64,000 nucleotides of DNA from NCBI RefSeq assembly GCF_002197845.1, contig NZ_NIDE01000014.1, positions 682,001 to 746,000 of the forward strand. The letters are read 5' to 3'. Of this stretch, positions 44,843 to 54,230 are shown piece after piece (the stretch's first letter is position 1; every line of letters begins with the position of its first letter). The stretch comes from Fimbriiglobus ruber (lineage in GTDB: Bacteria > Planctomycetota > Planctomycetia > Gemmatales > Gemmataceae). The notes beneath the pieces were generated by a model, which saw only the letters and a list, made by a program, of their open reading frames with translations, was not told where the DNA came from and made no database searches. The translations under genes and the position numbers were made by a program.

Positions 44843-45669
44843 GGCGAGGACCACCCATAGTATTTGGAGTACCGTTTAAAAATCGGCATCCATGCCTTTC
44901 CGCCTGGCTCATCGTACCAGAAAATCGGCAGTGTATTATCAGGAGTATTGTGGTGCAATCCAAGAAGCAACTGACAATCTCCAAATCCAAGTGCGGCAGC
45001 CGGGACTATTTCTGAACCATATCTGGCGCACATTTCGCGAGCGAATTCTTTATCTATAGCATCGGGTTTTTCGATAAAGTAACGAGATAGTGCCCCGAAA
45101 CATTTGAACGAATCGTCTAATTCATAAATACAGCCTATGCGATCAAATTTTGTTTTGCTTCTTAATACTTCTAATCCCTTTTGAGTTGCAAATAGCACAT
45201 GGTACTCACACTTTGCATCGGGATTAGCCTTCTTAAGTTCTTCAAGTATTTGATTGGAGTATTCTACTCCTTGCACGCCGCTGCCACAAAAATCGTCAAT
45301 AAAAATATAGCGGCCGATTGCCATGTCTTTAACCGCAATTGCGTCTCCTCTTCTATCAAATATTTGGTGTACGTGAATAAATTGCGATTTAGGCAAAGCA
45401 TTTTCTTGTCGAAAATAGTAAAGCAAGTGCGAACCGCTCTCGGAGGGATTGCCGATTCCGAGAAATCTGCTTCTTTGAAGAATTCGCTGGTATTCGAATT
45501 CTATTACGTTCCGGTCAAGCGTATCGTGGTTAGCTTTGCGAATACCCTCTATAACTGGATATCTATACAGATCTCTATACATAGCTTTTAGTAGTGTGCG
45601 CATTTGGCGATTACCAAAATAAGTAAAGTGTGATAACAAATATAAAGCGTGAAGCCGTTCTTTCGCCAT
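44839..45669 (-). CDS. Phosphoribosyltransferase-like protein of a predicted conflict system (3' part of an interrupted gene)
   Basis: 276 residues from the ATG at 45669. The PRPP-binding motif RYIFIDDFCGSGVQGVEYSN (about 120-139) has the hydrophobic-DD-x-x-GSG pattern of type I phosphoribosyltransferases. It is close in form to the 'PRTase-CE' families described for bacterial conflict systems with ATPases. The true gene begins at 47529, and an ISKra4-like IS now separates the first 41 codons. The remaining part has a GGAGG site 8 bases before the ATG and may be expressed without its N-terminus. Substrate and product are unknown. Confidence 0.78.
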   Translation of the reverse strand: MAKERLHALYLLSHFTYFGNRQMRTLLKAMYRDLYRYPVIEGIRKANHDTLDRNVIEFEYQRILQRSRFLGIGNPSESGSHLLYYFRQENALPKSQFIHVHQIFDRRGDAIAVKDMAIGRYIFIDDFCGSGVQGVEYSNQILEELKKANPDAKCEYHVLFATQKGLEVLRSKTKFDRIGCIYELDDSFKCFGALSRYFIEKPDAIDKEFAREMCARYGSEIVPAAALGFGDCQLLLGLHHNTPDNTLPIFWYDEPGGKAWMPIFKRYSKYYGWSSP

Positions 45670-45685
45670 CTCTGTTCCTCCGCGC

Positions 45686-47406
45686 TGGGTGAAGTCTCTC
45701 TGATGCTGTGAAATGCCGGGGTTTTTGGCGTTCGGGCCGGGAAACACGCTGCGAGTCCCTTTTCGCCCTCCATGCCATTCGCCGTTTGTGCTTGAAAAAG
45801 TGCGGCGTTCCGACTCTCTTTGGGTTTACTACGACTCATCGAGCGAAGGAACGCCGCATGACCCTTTCTATCCCCCTGACCCTCGTCATGGCCACGTGTA
45901 CGGCCCCCTGCGAATCGGACACGCCCAGCCCTCGGGACCGCTCCCTCGACGATCTGTGTACCGCGTCCCGGGACCAACTCCAGGCGCTCGTCGACGCCTT
46001 CCGGTCGGAGCCCATCACCCCGGCACGGACCCAGCAATTCGAGCACGACGTTCAGAACGCTCTCCGCGGGCTCGGCCGGCACGTCGTCCAGTACACCTAC
46101 AACCACGTCGAACCGGCGGCCATCGCCGAGCAACCCCGGCACGCCCAGTTCGCGTGCGAGAGGTACACGCGGGTCGGCGCAAAGACCCCGCAGAACGTGT
46201 GGACGGTGTTCGGCCAACTGGTCGTCCGGCGGATCGGCTACCGGCCATCCCAGGCGGGCGAACCGATGCTCTTCCCGCTGGCCCACCGGCTGGGATTGAT
46301 CCACGGGGCGAGTCCGGCTCTGGCCGCCCGGGCGTGCCAGTTCCTGGCCGAGGCCGGATCCAACCAGCAGCGGGTTCTGGCCCGCCTGCGGACGGACCAC
46401 GGGGTCGGTTGGGGGGTCAAGAAGTTGCGCCAGGTGAGTCGGGCCGTGTCGGACGAGATGGCCGAATACCGGCACGACGCCCAGGTCGACCAACTCGTGG
46501 CCTGGCTGGTCGCGGCCGGGGCATCGACCGGCCGACACAAGCCGGTCGTGTGTGTCGGTCGGGACGGGATCACGCTCCGTCTGCGGATGACACGCGGGAG
46601 TCTGTACGAGGTGGCCAGCACGGGCACGGTCAGCGTGTACGACCGCCGGGGGACGCGGTTGGGGACCGTGTACCTGGCGTACGCGCCCGCATCCGGCCAG
46701 CCCGCGATGCGTGGGGCGTTGACGGCCATCATCCGCGACGTGTTGACCCGGTGGGAGGGTCCGTTACCCCGGTGGTGCTACGTGACGGACGCCGGGGACA
46801 ACGAGACCGGGTACTACGACGACGTGCTCAAGGGGATGACGCACCCGCGGACCCAGCAGGTCTTAGAGTGGGTCCGGGTGGTCGATTACTACCACGCGAG
46901 CGAGCGGGTGTGGACGTTGGCGAACGTGTTGTTCGGTGGCGACCGGGGGGCCGTGGGGTGGGCGAAGAAGATGCTGAAGTGGATGCTCCAACCGGGCGGG
47001 GTGAACCGGGTGCTGCACTCGGCCGCGGCGTTCCGGGTGGCCCGGACGCTGACCCGGACCCAGAAGAAGGAGTACGACCGGGCGTACGCGTACCTGCGAA
47101 ACCGGATGGGTCACATGGACTACGCGAGATACCGACGGGTGGGTGTTCCGTTGGGCAGTGGAGTAACCGAGGCGGCGTGCAAGACGGTGTTCACTCAGCG
47201 GTTGAAGCTCAGCGGCATGCGGTGGACGAAAGAGGGGGCGCAAGTGATCTTGAACCTGCGGGTGATCCTCCTGAGCGGGGTCTGGGACGTCGTGTATGGG
47301 CGGGTCTTGGCCGCACGGCCGCAGCCCATCATGAGGGGTCACGTCGCTTCGGAGCCAAACGAGCTGGGAATCGCCGCATAATCAGCGAGTTAGAGAGACT
47401 TCAACC
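45686..47406. mobile_element. ISKra4-like insertion sequence, about 1.72 kb
   Basis: The ends are inverted repeats (GGGTGAAGTCTCTCT at 45687-45701 and AGAGAGACTTCAACC at 47392-47406). The element is flanked by the direct repeat TCCGCGC (45679-45685 and 47407-47413), a target duplication of about 7 bp. It contains one complete transposase gene on the plus strand, opposite to the gene it interrupts. It is GC-rich compared with the island. Confidence 0.88.
45858..47381 (+). CDS. ISKra4-family transposase
   Basis: A 507-residue transposase from the ATG at 45858, chosen as the one immediately after a GAAGGA site. Family features include the N-terminal TASRDQLQALVDAFRSEPIT, the central CVGRDGITLRLRMTRGSLYE and YVTDAGDNETGYYDDVL, then VRVVDYYHASERVWTLANVL and the C-terminal VPLGSGVTEAACKTVFTQRL with KLSGMRWTKEGAQVILNLRV. 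These carry the catalytic acidic residues of the DDE fold. It is full length, so the element may be active. Confidence 0.9.
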   Translation: MTLSIPLTLVMATCTAPCESDTPSPRDRSLDDLCTASRDQLQALVDAFRSEPITPARTQQFEHDVQNALRGLGRHVVQYTYNHVEPAAIAEQPRHAQFACERYTRVGAKTPQNVWTVFGQLVVRRIGYRPSQAGEPMLFPLAHRLGLIHGASPALAARACQFLAEAGSNQQRVLARLRTDHGVGWGVKKLRQVSRAVSDEMAEYRHDAQVDQLVAWLVAAGASTGRHKPVVCVGRDGITLRLRMTRGSLYEVASTGTVSVYDRRGTRLGTVYLAYAPASGQPAMRGALTAIIRDVLTRWEGPLPRWCYVTDAGDNETGYYDDVLKGMTHPRTQQVLEWVRVVDYYHASERVWTLANVLFGGDRGAVGWAKKMLKWMLQPGGVNRVLHSAAAFRVARTLTRTQKKEYDRAYAYLRNRMGHMDYARYRRVGVPLGSGVTEAACKTVFTQRLKLSGMRWTKEGAQVILNLRVILLSGVWDVVYGRVLAARPQPIMRGHVASEPNELGIAA

Positions 47407-47529
47407 TCCGCGCCCTGCAAAGTTACTGAGCCAGCCCGATACGGCATCTAGACCACCTCGTTGCTCCCACACTGTGTCATGAAGGATTTTTATTTTCGCC
47501 AATAGTTCGTTTTCAAGTAATTCAGACAC
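47407..47529 (-). pseudogene. Severed N-terminal part of the phosphoribosyltransferase gene
   Basis: A GTG at 47529, with a purine-rich GAGAGAGAATAGG upstream, opens 41 codons (VSELLENELLAKIKILHDTV, then WEQRGGLDAVSGWLSNFAGR and G) that run exactly into the IS. Deleting the IS and one TCCGCGC copy joins them in frame as ...GRG-GTE-MAKERLH..., giving a protein of about 320 residues. A short frame this exactly aligned is unlikely by chance. Confidence 0.75.
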
Positions 47530-47647
47530 GCCTATTCTCTCTCGATATTTTTCTAGGTGCGATCTGTCCGACTATTCTGAACGTTACCATCGGTTCTTAA
47601 CGTGATCATGTGTTGGCACTGGATTGCGGTTGGTGTCTTCTCGCTCC

Positions 47648-50600
47648 TCACCCCTCCCGCACCCACGGCTTGACCGCCTGCCACAGCGCCCACGCCTTCG
47701 CCCCCCAGGTGCCCACGTCGGTCGACAGACGGGCGATCGTCTTGCGGTACCAGCGGGCGGCCGCGGGCGGCAGATCCTTCGGGGCGCACGCGCCGGCGGC
47801 GCTGCGGAGGTGGTCCTTCGCCTCCTCGAACGCTTTCACTTTGTCGGCGGCATCGGCCGTCTGGACCATCAGCACGGCTTCGGCCATCGCCAGCACCAGC
47901 TTGACCCCGTCCGGCAGGCCGAGCTGGTCGACCGGGGCGAGGTGGGCGGCCGCAGTCGCCGCGTCCCCGGCGACGGCCGCGGAGAGGGCTAGCCACGCGC
48001 GGAAGTCGGCGGGCACGAGACCGTCGCCGGCCAACTCGATGCCGTCGCGGGCGACCGCCTCGGCACGGTCGTCCTGGTGGAGGGCACGAAAGGCGGCGGC
48101 CAGCGGGACGAGCATCCAAGCCCGGCAGTCCGCCCGGGTCCGCCAGTCGGACAACCAAGCCGCGGCCATCGGGAAATTCCGCGTTTCGACCAGGATCGTC
48201 CCGGCCCGCGCCCACGATTCGTCGTCCTCCCGCAACAGCTCCTCGTACCGCTGGGCGGTCGCCGTGACCGTTTCCGCACGGCCCGAGGCGGCCATCCCCG
48301 ACAGGTACGTCAGGACCGCTTCCCGTGCGGCCGAGCGGTTCAGGGCGACGATCCCCGAGAGGCCGTCCGCCACCTTCCACGCCTGGTCCGCCTCGACGAG
48401 CCGTTCGGCCCAGAGGCCGGCGGTCGTCGGCGAGGCGTCGTCGCGCTGGGCCGCGGCCGCGAGTTCCTCGTCCGCCTCGGCCTCCCATCCGGCGGCCGCG
48501 AACGCCGCGACCGCGTCCCGCAAGACGCCCCGCGGCGCCCCCGAGTCGGCCGTCAGCGCGCGGAACTCGGTCCGGGCGGTGTCGAGATTTCCTTTACGGG
48601 CGGCCACCTGGACCGCCCGAAGCGTCACGAGCGTCCCGTCCGCGTGCTCGCGGACGAGTGCCAGCGTCCGGGCGGCCCCGTTCAGGTCGTCGGTCGCCAG
48701 CTGGGACGCGATGAGCTGGAGGCCGGCGGCGTCGAACGTGGGGTCGAGGTCGAAGGCGGCGCGGAAGTCCTCGGCCGCGCCGCGGTGGTCGCCGAGGACG
48801 CGCCGGGCTTCGCCCCGGACCGCCCGCGCGGCCGGGTCGTCGGGCGACAGGCGGACGAGGTTGTCGGCCGCCTCCAGGCAGTCGCGCTGCCGGCCGAGGG
48901 CGTCGTACCACTGCATAAGCTGCCGCCAGCCCCACCCGTAGTCCGGTTCGTCGGTCACGAGCTGTCGCATCAGGTCGATTGCCCGCGAGCGGTCGCCACG
49001 CTGCGCCTCGATCCACGCCGCCCGCCCGCGGAGGGCGATCGGGATCGGGGGACCGACGCCCGGCGGCTCACAGGCGGCCGCGGCGTCCTTGAACCGGCCC
49101 ATTTCCGCGAGCTGCTCGGCCCGCCGGTCGTGCCCGGGGGTGAACGTCGGGTAGGCGGCCACCACGGCGTCGCACGCGGCCAGTTTCTCGTCGGGCTCGG
49201 CGGCCTCGCCGTCCGGCGTCTCCAGCCAGTAAATCGGCGCCCACGGGTTGAACTCGGTGCCTTTGCCCGTTCCGTCTTCGTCGGTTCCGCTCCAGGCCGC
49301 CCGGAGAACTTCCGCGGCTCGCTCGCCCCAGTCGGCCGAGTGCATCTCGGCCAAGCCCATCTGGAGGAACACCGGCGGCCCCTCGCCGGGCATCTCGCAC
49401 AATTCGGCGAATGCCCGGGCAGCCCCGTCCGCGTCCCCGGTCCGGGCGGCGAACTGGAGCTGTTTCACTAATACTTCGGGTCCGGCGAGGTGTTCCTGCA
49501 GGACGGCCAGGGCCGACCGCGCCTCCCGCGTTTCCCTGTCCGCCAGGCAGGCGTCGAACAGGATCACGGCGGCCTGCGAGTAGCCCGGGTGGACGTGCAG
49601 GGCGTCCCGCAGGTCGGCCTTCCCGCCGTCCCGGTCGCCCGTCTGGAGCTTGGCCTCGCCCCGCATCGTGAGCGACATCGGGTGTTCGGGCCGCAGGCGG
49701 ACCAGTTCGGACGCGGCCTCCAGGTAGTTCTCCGGGCGGCCGGTGTCGTTGTACCACTCGGCGAGTTGCTGCCAGCCCCAGACGTACTCCGGGTCGACGG
49801 CCACGAGCGCCTGCATCGGCGGGATGGCGGCCGCGTAGTTCCCGCGGCGGGCCTCGACCCACGCCGCCCGGCCCTGGAGGACGATCGGTAGTTCGGTGGC
49901 CAGGACCGGCGGGCGGGCGGCCGCCAGCGCCTCCTCGTACCGCCCGGCCGCGGCCAGTCGCTCGGCCCGCATGTCGTGCGCCTCGACGTTCCGGGGGTCG
50001 AGCGCGACCGCCTTGTCGAGGGCCGAAAGAGCTTCCGTCGCCAGCGCCGGCTCGTAGAGGCAGCGGGCCAGCCGCAACCACGCCCGCGGGTCGCCGGCCC
50101 GGTCGATGGTCAACGCGCGGGCCAGTTCGACCGCCTCCTCGGGGGCGTCCAGGCGGTCCGACCACGCGACCACCGCGCTCCACGCCGTCTCGGCCCGGGG
50201 GTCGTGCCCGGGGTCGTGGCGGACGGCCATCTTGGCCCGGTCGAGGGCGTCCCGCGACCGCCCGGCCTGCCACAGCCGCTCGGACAGCGACCAGTGCGCG
50301 AGCGCGTCGACCGGCGCCCGCGGGATCAGCGCTTCGAGCGCGCGGACGGCCCCGTCGTCGTCGTCGGCTTCGCCCAGGGCTTCGGCCAGCTCGTGGACCG
50401 CCGGGGCCCACCCGGGGGCCGCGGCCACGGCCCCCCGCAGCGCCTCGACCCGTTCCTCCTCCCGGTCCGCCGCCCGACACGCCTCGGCCAGGTCGATCCA
50501 GACGCGGGCGACCAGCGGGAACCGGTCGGTCGCTTCCCGGGCCAGGGTGACCGCCTCGTCCGCCCGCTGGGCCATGACCAGCCCCTGCGCGGCCACCGAC

Positions 50601-53600
50601 CACGCCTGCCAGAGGTCCGGCCGCTCGTCCGCGAAGCGGTCGAGTTCCCCGCGGAACTTCTCGAACTCGTCCGGGTCGATGACGTCCGAGAATTGCTCGA
50701 ACGTCTGCGTCGACTGGTGGAAGTACGCGAGCAACCCGTCGCCGGTGTGCGGCCGGGCGTGCAGCAGTTCGGCGACGAACCGCAGGGCCGCCTTCTTTTC
50801 CTTTAACCCGCGGCTCTGCTGGACCAGTTCGAAGATGGCGAGTTCGTGGTCGGGGAACTTACGGATGCCGTCCCGGAGGGCCGCGAGCGCCTCGTCGACC
50901 CGGTCCGCCCGCCGGTGGACGTGCGCGAGGACGGCGGCGTGCGACGGGTGGTCGGGCTCGTGGGCTCCCGCCACTTTGACGGCCGCCAGCGCCTCGTCGT
51001 GCCGCTTGCGGTCCGCGAACACGAGCGCGAGCTGCCGGGCGGCCCAGGCGTCGTGCGGGCAGAGGTCGAGCAGCGCCCGGGTGGCCGCCACCGCGTCCTC
51101 GTCCGGGTCGGCGTACAGGAACTCGGCCCGGAGCTTGACGAGCGGGTAATAGAACGGGTACCGGCCCGCGACTCCGTCCAAATATTGCCGCGCGGCCGCC
51201 CGGCCCTCGGTGTCGGCCAGCAGTCCGGCCGCGAGCCGGTGGCCGTCGGCAGAAAGTGGGTCGAGCGCGAGCAGGTCGCGGAGGTGCCCGAGGGCGGCGC
51301 GGAAGTCCGGCCGGATGCGGGCGACGCGGCCCGCGAGCCGGTGCCACACGGCTGCCCCGGAGAGCGGGCGGGCGGCCGCGAGGTCAGCCGTCGCCGCCTC
51401 GTGTCGACCAGCCCCGGCGTGCGCTTCGGCGCGGAACAGGAGCAGGTCGGCGAGCGCGGCGCGGGCGTTCGCGGGCTCGGGCGGCGTGCCCTTGTCGGTA
51501 GGCGGCCCCGCTTCGACGGCATTCCGCAGGGTTTCAATCGCCTTGCCGAGCGCGGCGACCGCCTGTTCGGGCTCGTCCCGGTCCTGCAGCGCGTTGTACA
51601 GTGCGCGGACGGCCGCCGGGTCCGGGAACGGGGTGCGGGTCGTCCGCTGTTGGAACAGCCGCAGCGCCTCGGGGGCCTGGCCGGTCACGCGGACCGCGCG
51701 GGTGTACGCCTCGGCGAACTGTTCCTCCCGGTCGTCCAAGCAAGCGGCGAAGCGGTACAGGTCGACGGCGTCCGCGAACTGCTGCCGCTCCCACCTTTGA
51801 GAAGCGAGCAGGTAGTATCCCGCCGCCGCGTGCGGGCGGACGCGGACCGACCGGCGGAGCAGCCGGTCCGCCAGGTCTTGGGCGTCCGGGTCGGTGATCA
51901 ACATCTGGGCGAGCGACTGCATGAGCAGGGGCTCGGCCCCGCCCCGGCCTTCCCGCCCGCCGGTCGTATCGCCGCCCGCCCCGGCAGCGACTTCGGCTTC
52001 CAGAATGGCCCGCCGTTCGTTTGCCCGCCCGAGGTCGCGCAGGATCGCCGTTTTCGCCAACACAAGGGTCGAGTCGTGCGGGTAATCGGCCAGCAGGGCG
52101 GTCAGCGCGTCGTGAAGCAAAACAGGGTGGCCGGTCGACCGCCCCCACGCGACCGCCGCGAACTTCGTCAAGCGGTCGTCGGGCGCCTCGGCCCGAAGCG
52201 CGTCGACCAGCCCCTTCGCGGTCGCGAATTCGTGGTCCGTGAGCGCGATCAAGATGGCGTGCAGCCGGTCGTACTCGGCCGACGCCGGGAGCGTAAGGCC
52301 ATCGAGCCGGTTAGCTTCGGCGGGCGGGACCGCGACGAAACACCGCGGGCCGAACGCCCGGTATCGTGTGGTCAAGACCGTGATCGGCGCCTCCGCCGGG
52401 CGGCGGTCGGTGCCGTCGGCGACGAAGACCGTGCCGCGGACGCGGTCGGCCCCGACGACGAGCCGGTGTTGACCGAACCCGGCCTCGACGAACGTGACGA
52501 AGAACGGCACGCCGCGGCCGACTAAGGTAGCCGCGGCGTCCAGGTCGAGCGTGAATTCGCGGGTGACCCAGCCGGCCCGCTCGAACCGCCGGCGGTCGGC
52601 CGCGTCGGGCAGCCCGTCCAAAACCAGCGGGGCGTCCGCGGGCGGACGGGGCACGTCGATCCCCCAGAAGCGGGCGAGCAAGTCGTGCGCGGTCGCGGCC
52701 GGCGCCAGGTCGATCGGGAGAACGACACGAGGAGAGGGGGCGCCCGGCGGGGGCAGGGCGGTCGCCTCCAGGCGGCCGGCGAAGCCCGTGTAAAAGTCGT
52801 CGTCGGCTTGGCGGGCGTGGGCCGCGGCCGCGGTGTAGTCGCCGAACAGGTACGTCACGTCCGCGCGGCGGGCGGCGAGCCACTTCGCCACCTCCGGTTC
52901 CATCAGCGGAGAGAGGTCCGCGTATCGGTCCAGGCTCCGCGCCGCGTCGTGGTGGCGGCCGAGTTCGAGTTGGAGGGCCGCGAGCTGGGCCGCGACGACC
53001 CCGCTCTCCAGGTGGTCGACGGCTTCGGTCAGGAGTTCGATCGCCTCCTCGTGGCGGCCCGCCCGCTGGAGCAGGTGGGCGGCCGACTGGACGCCGGGGC
53101 GAAACCAGGGGTGCAGGTCGAGCGACCGGCGGGCGGCGGTCAGTCCCTCATCCACTCGGTCCGCCAGTTCCAGGACCGAGGACCGTTCGACGTACAGCCA
53201 GGCGCGGTCGGGGGCGATGCCGTCCGCCTGGGCGAGGTACCGCTCGGCCCGGTCGAAGTCCCGGACGCGGGCGGCACACAGGGCGTGGACGGCGACCCAG
53301 TCACCGCGGAGGTCGGGCGCGGCGTCGGACCAGTCCCGGTGGCCGCGCAGGAACCACCAGCACGACAGCGGGCCGAACCGTTCGAGGCGGTACCGGGCGT
53401 GGTAGTAAACGGCTTCGAGGTGGGCCGGGCTCTCGCGGAACGCGGCGACGTGCAGGCTCCGCCCGATCCGGGGGGCCCCGAGCTGGATCGCGAGCCGCCC
53501 GGCCATGAGTCGGGCCGCCGGCCCCGGCCACGTCCGGACTGGCCCGAACGGTTCCCCCACCGCGAGCGCCTGGCGGTACCGGCCCTGGTTGTACAGTTCC

Positions 53601-53647
53601 CGGATGCGCCCGAGTTCCGCCGCGGGGATTTCCATGCTCTTTGCCAA
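47648..53647 (-). CDS. Giant TPR repeat protein with a degenerate C39-like domain
   Basis: A 1999-residue soluble protein built mostly of TPR-type helical pairs, for example ALAVGEPFG, RYEEALAAARPPV and GDRDGGKADLRDALHVHPG. At about 300-420 lies a domain shaped like the C39 peptidase fold: LAPAATAHDLLARFWG where the active-site Cys segment would be, and QHRLVVGADRVRGTVFVADG with His394 and Asp411. The catalytic Cys is missing, so it is probably a non-catalytic binding domain. Two later blocks of about 220 residues (with YVWGWQQLAEWYNDTGRPEN and YGWGWRQLMQWYDALGRQRD) are clear internal duplicates. No signal peptide is present. The function is unknown. Confidence 0.85.
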   Translation of the reverse strand: MAKSMEIPAAELGRIRELYNQGRYRQALAVGEPFGPVRTWPGPAARLMAGRLAIQLGAPRIGRSLHVAAFRESPAHLEAVYYHARYRLERFGPLSCWWFLRGHRDWSDAAPDLRGDWVAVHALCAARVRDFDRAERYLAQADGIAPDRAWLYVERSSVLELADRVDEGLTAARRSLDLHPWFRPGVQSAAHLLQRAGRHEEAIELLTEAVDHLESGVVAAQLAALQLELGRHHDAARSLDRYADLSPLMEPEVAKWLAARRADVTYLFGDYTAAAAHARQADDDFYTGFAGRLEATALPPPGAPSPRVVLPIDLAPAATAHDLLARFWGIDVPRPPADAPLVLDGLPDAADRRRFERAGWVTREFTLDLDAAATLVGRGVPFFVTFVEAGFGQHRLVVGADRVRGTVFVADGTDRRPAEAPITVLTTRYRAFGPRCFVAVPPAEANRLDGLTLPASAEYDRLHAILIALTDHEFATAKGLVDALRAEAPDDRLTKFAAVAWGRSTGHPVLLHDALTALLADYPHDSTLVLAKTAILRDLGRANERRAILEAEVAAGAGGDTTGGREGRGGAEPLLMQSLAQMLITDPDAQDLADRLLRRSVRVRPHAAAGYYLLASQRWERQQFADAVDLYRFAACLDDREEQFAEAYTRAVRVTGQAPEALRLFQQRTTRTPFPDPAAVRALYNALQDRDEPEQAVAALGKAIETLRNAVEAGPPTDKGTPPEPANARAALADLLLFRAEAHAGAGRHEAATADLAAARPLSGAAVWHRLAGRVARIRPDFRAALGHLRDLLALDPLSADGHRLAAGLLADTEGRAAARQYLDGVAGRYPFYYPLVKLRAEFLYADPDEDAVAATRALLDLCPHDAWAARQLALVFADRKRHDEALAAVKVAGAHEPDHPSHAAVLAHVHRRADRVDEALAALRDGIRKFPDHELAIFELVQQSRGLKEKKAALRFVAELLHARPHTGDGLLAYFHQSTQTFEQFSDVIDPDEFEKFRGELDRFADERPDLWQAWSVAAQGLVMAQRADEAVTLAREATDRFPLVARVWIDLAEACRAADREEERVEALRGAVAAAPGWAPAVHELAEALGEADDDDGAVRALEALIPRAPVDALAHWSLSERLWQAGRSRDALDRAKMAVRHDPGHDPRAETAWSAVVAWSDRLDAPEEAVELARALTIDRAGDPRAWLRLARCLYEPALATEALSALDKAVALDPRNVEAHDMRAERLAAAGRYEEALAAARPPVLATELPIVLQGRAAWVEARRGNYAAAIPPMQALVAVDPEYVWGWQQLAEWYNDTGRPENYLEAASELVRLRPEHPMSLTMRGEAKLQTGDRDGGKADLRDALHVHPGYSQAAVILFDACLADRETREARSALAVLQEHLAGPEVLVKQLQFAARTGDADGAARAFAELCEMPGEGPPVFLQMGLAEMHSADWGERAAEVLRAAWSGTDEDGTGKGTEFNPWAPIYWLETPDGEAAEPDEKLAACDAVVAAYPTFTPGHDRRAEQLAEMGRFKDAAAACEPPGVGPPIPIALRGRAAWIEAQRGDRSRAIDLMRQLVTDEPDYGWGWRQLMQWYDALGRQRDCLEAADNLVRLSPDDPAARAVRGEARRVLGDHRGAAEDFRAAFDLDPTFDAAGLQLIASQLATDDLNGAARTLALVREHADGTLVTLRAVQVAARKGNLDTARTEFRALTADSGAPRGVLRDAVAAFAAAGWEAEADEELAAAAQRDDASPTTAGLWAERLVEADQAWKVADGLSGIVALNRSAAREAVLTYLSGMAASGRAETVTATAQRYEELLREDDESWARAGTILVETRNFPMAAAWLSDWRTRADCRAWMLVPLAAAFRALHQDDRAEAVARDGIELAGDGLVPADFRAWLALSAAVAGDAATAAAHLAPVDQLGLPDGVKLVLAMAEAVLMVQTADAADKVKAFEEAKDHLRSAAGACAPKDLPPAAARWYRKTIARLSTDVGTWGAKAWALWQAVKPWVREG

Positions 53648-53789
53648 TCGATCCTGTGATGAATTAAGCGGCGCCGCGATTTGTCAGAGCGAGTCGATCC
53701 GTACCACCCGGTCCGCGAGTCCGCAATCGTTCGTGCCCGGCCGCCGCCGTCCGTCCTGACATTCCACCCGGGCGATCCCCCCGGCCCCG

Positions 53790-54230
53790 TCAGCCCGACG
53801 CCTGCGCGGGCGGGGGGGCGGCGTCGGCGAGCGGCCCGAGCTGGCTGAGGACCGTGCCGAGCTGACCGAGCCGGGTGCCGTACCGGTCGAGGAATTCGCC
53901 CAGCACGAATTCGTTGTCCAACCCGCCGCCCTCGTCGCGGAGTTTATCGGTCAATTCTTGGACCAACTGAAGATACGCCCGTTCGATGACGGGAAGAACT
54001 TGCTTGCACGCCGTGCCGACGTCCGGGAAATCGCCTTGCCACCGGGTCAGGAAGGCCCGCCACCGGGCCGCCCCGTCCTGGGCCGCGGCCTGGGCTTTCA
54101 GCACCGTGAGTTGTTCTTTCTGGATTTCCAGGACTTGCCGGAGCAAGTCCCCCACCCCCGAGTCGTAGTCGGGTGCGGGGCCCGCCGGCAGGCGGACGAC
54201 GGACGTCGTGACGTAAATGGGGGCTTCCAT
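53790..54230 (-). CDS. Small helical hypothetical protein
   Basis: A 146-residue protein from the ATG at 54230 (MEAPIYVTTSVVRLPAGPAP). Residues 25-60 form a coiled coil (GDLLRQVLEIQKEQLTVLKA), and the rest is helical (LPVIERAYLQLVQELTDKLR). It lies 142 bases upstream of the TPR gene on the same strand and may be co-expressed. No family is recognised. Confidence 0.7.
   Translation of the reverse strand: MEAPIYVTTSVVRLPAGPAPDYDSGVGDLLRQVLEIQKEQLTVLKAQAAAQDGAARWRAFLTRWQGDFPDVGTACKQVLPVIERAYLQLVQELTDKLRDEGGGLDNEFVLGEFLDRYGTRLGQLGTVLSQLGPLADAAPPPAQASG

Noticed and set aside
45713-47482. 589-residue plus-strand frame overlapping the ISKra4 transposase
   Set aside because: It is Arg/Gly/Pro-rich shadow sequence of the GC-rich transposase gene in another frame.
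44839-47529. Retron with a PRTase effector
   Set aside because: No reverse transcriptase or retron RNA structure is near the phosphoribosyltransferase; the neighbours are an ATPase and an IDITGF protein only.
49068-50603. 511-residue Gly/Arg-rich minus-strand frame inside the TPR gene
   Set aside because: It is a shadow of the 1999-residue gene; composition is typical of a shifted GC-rich codon pattern.
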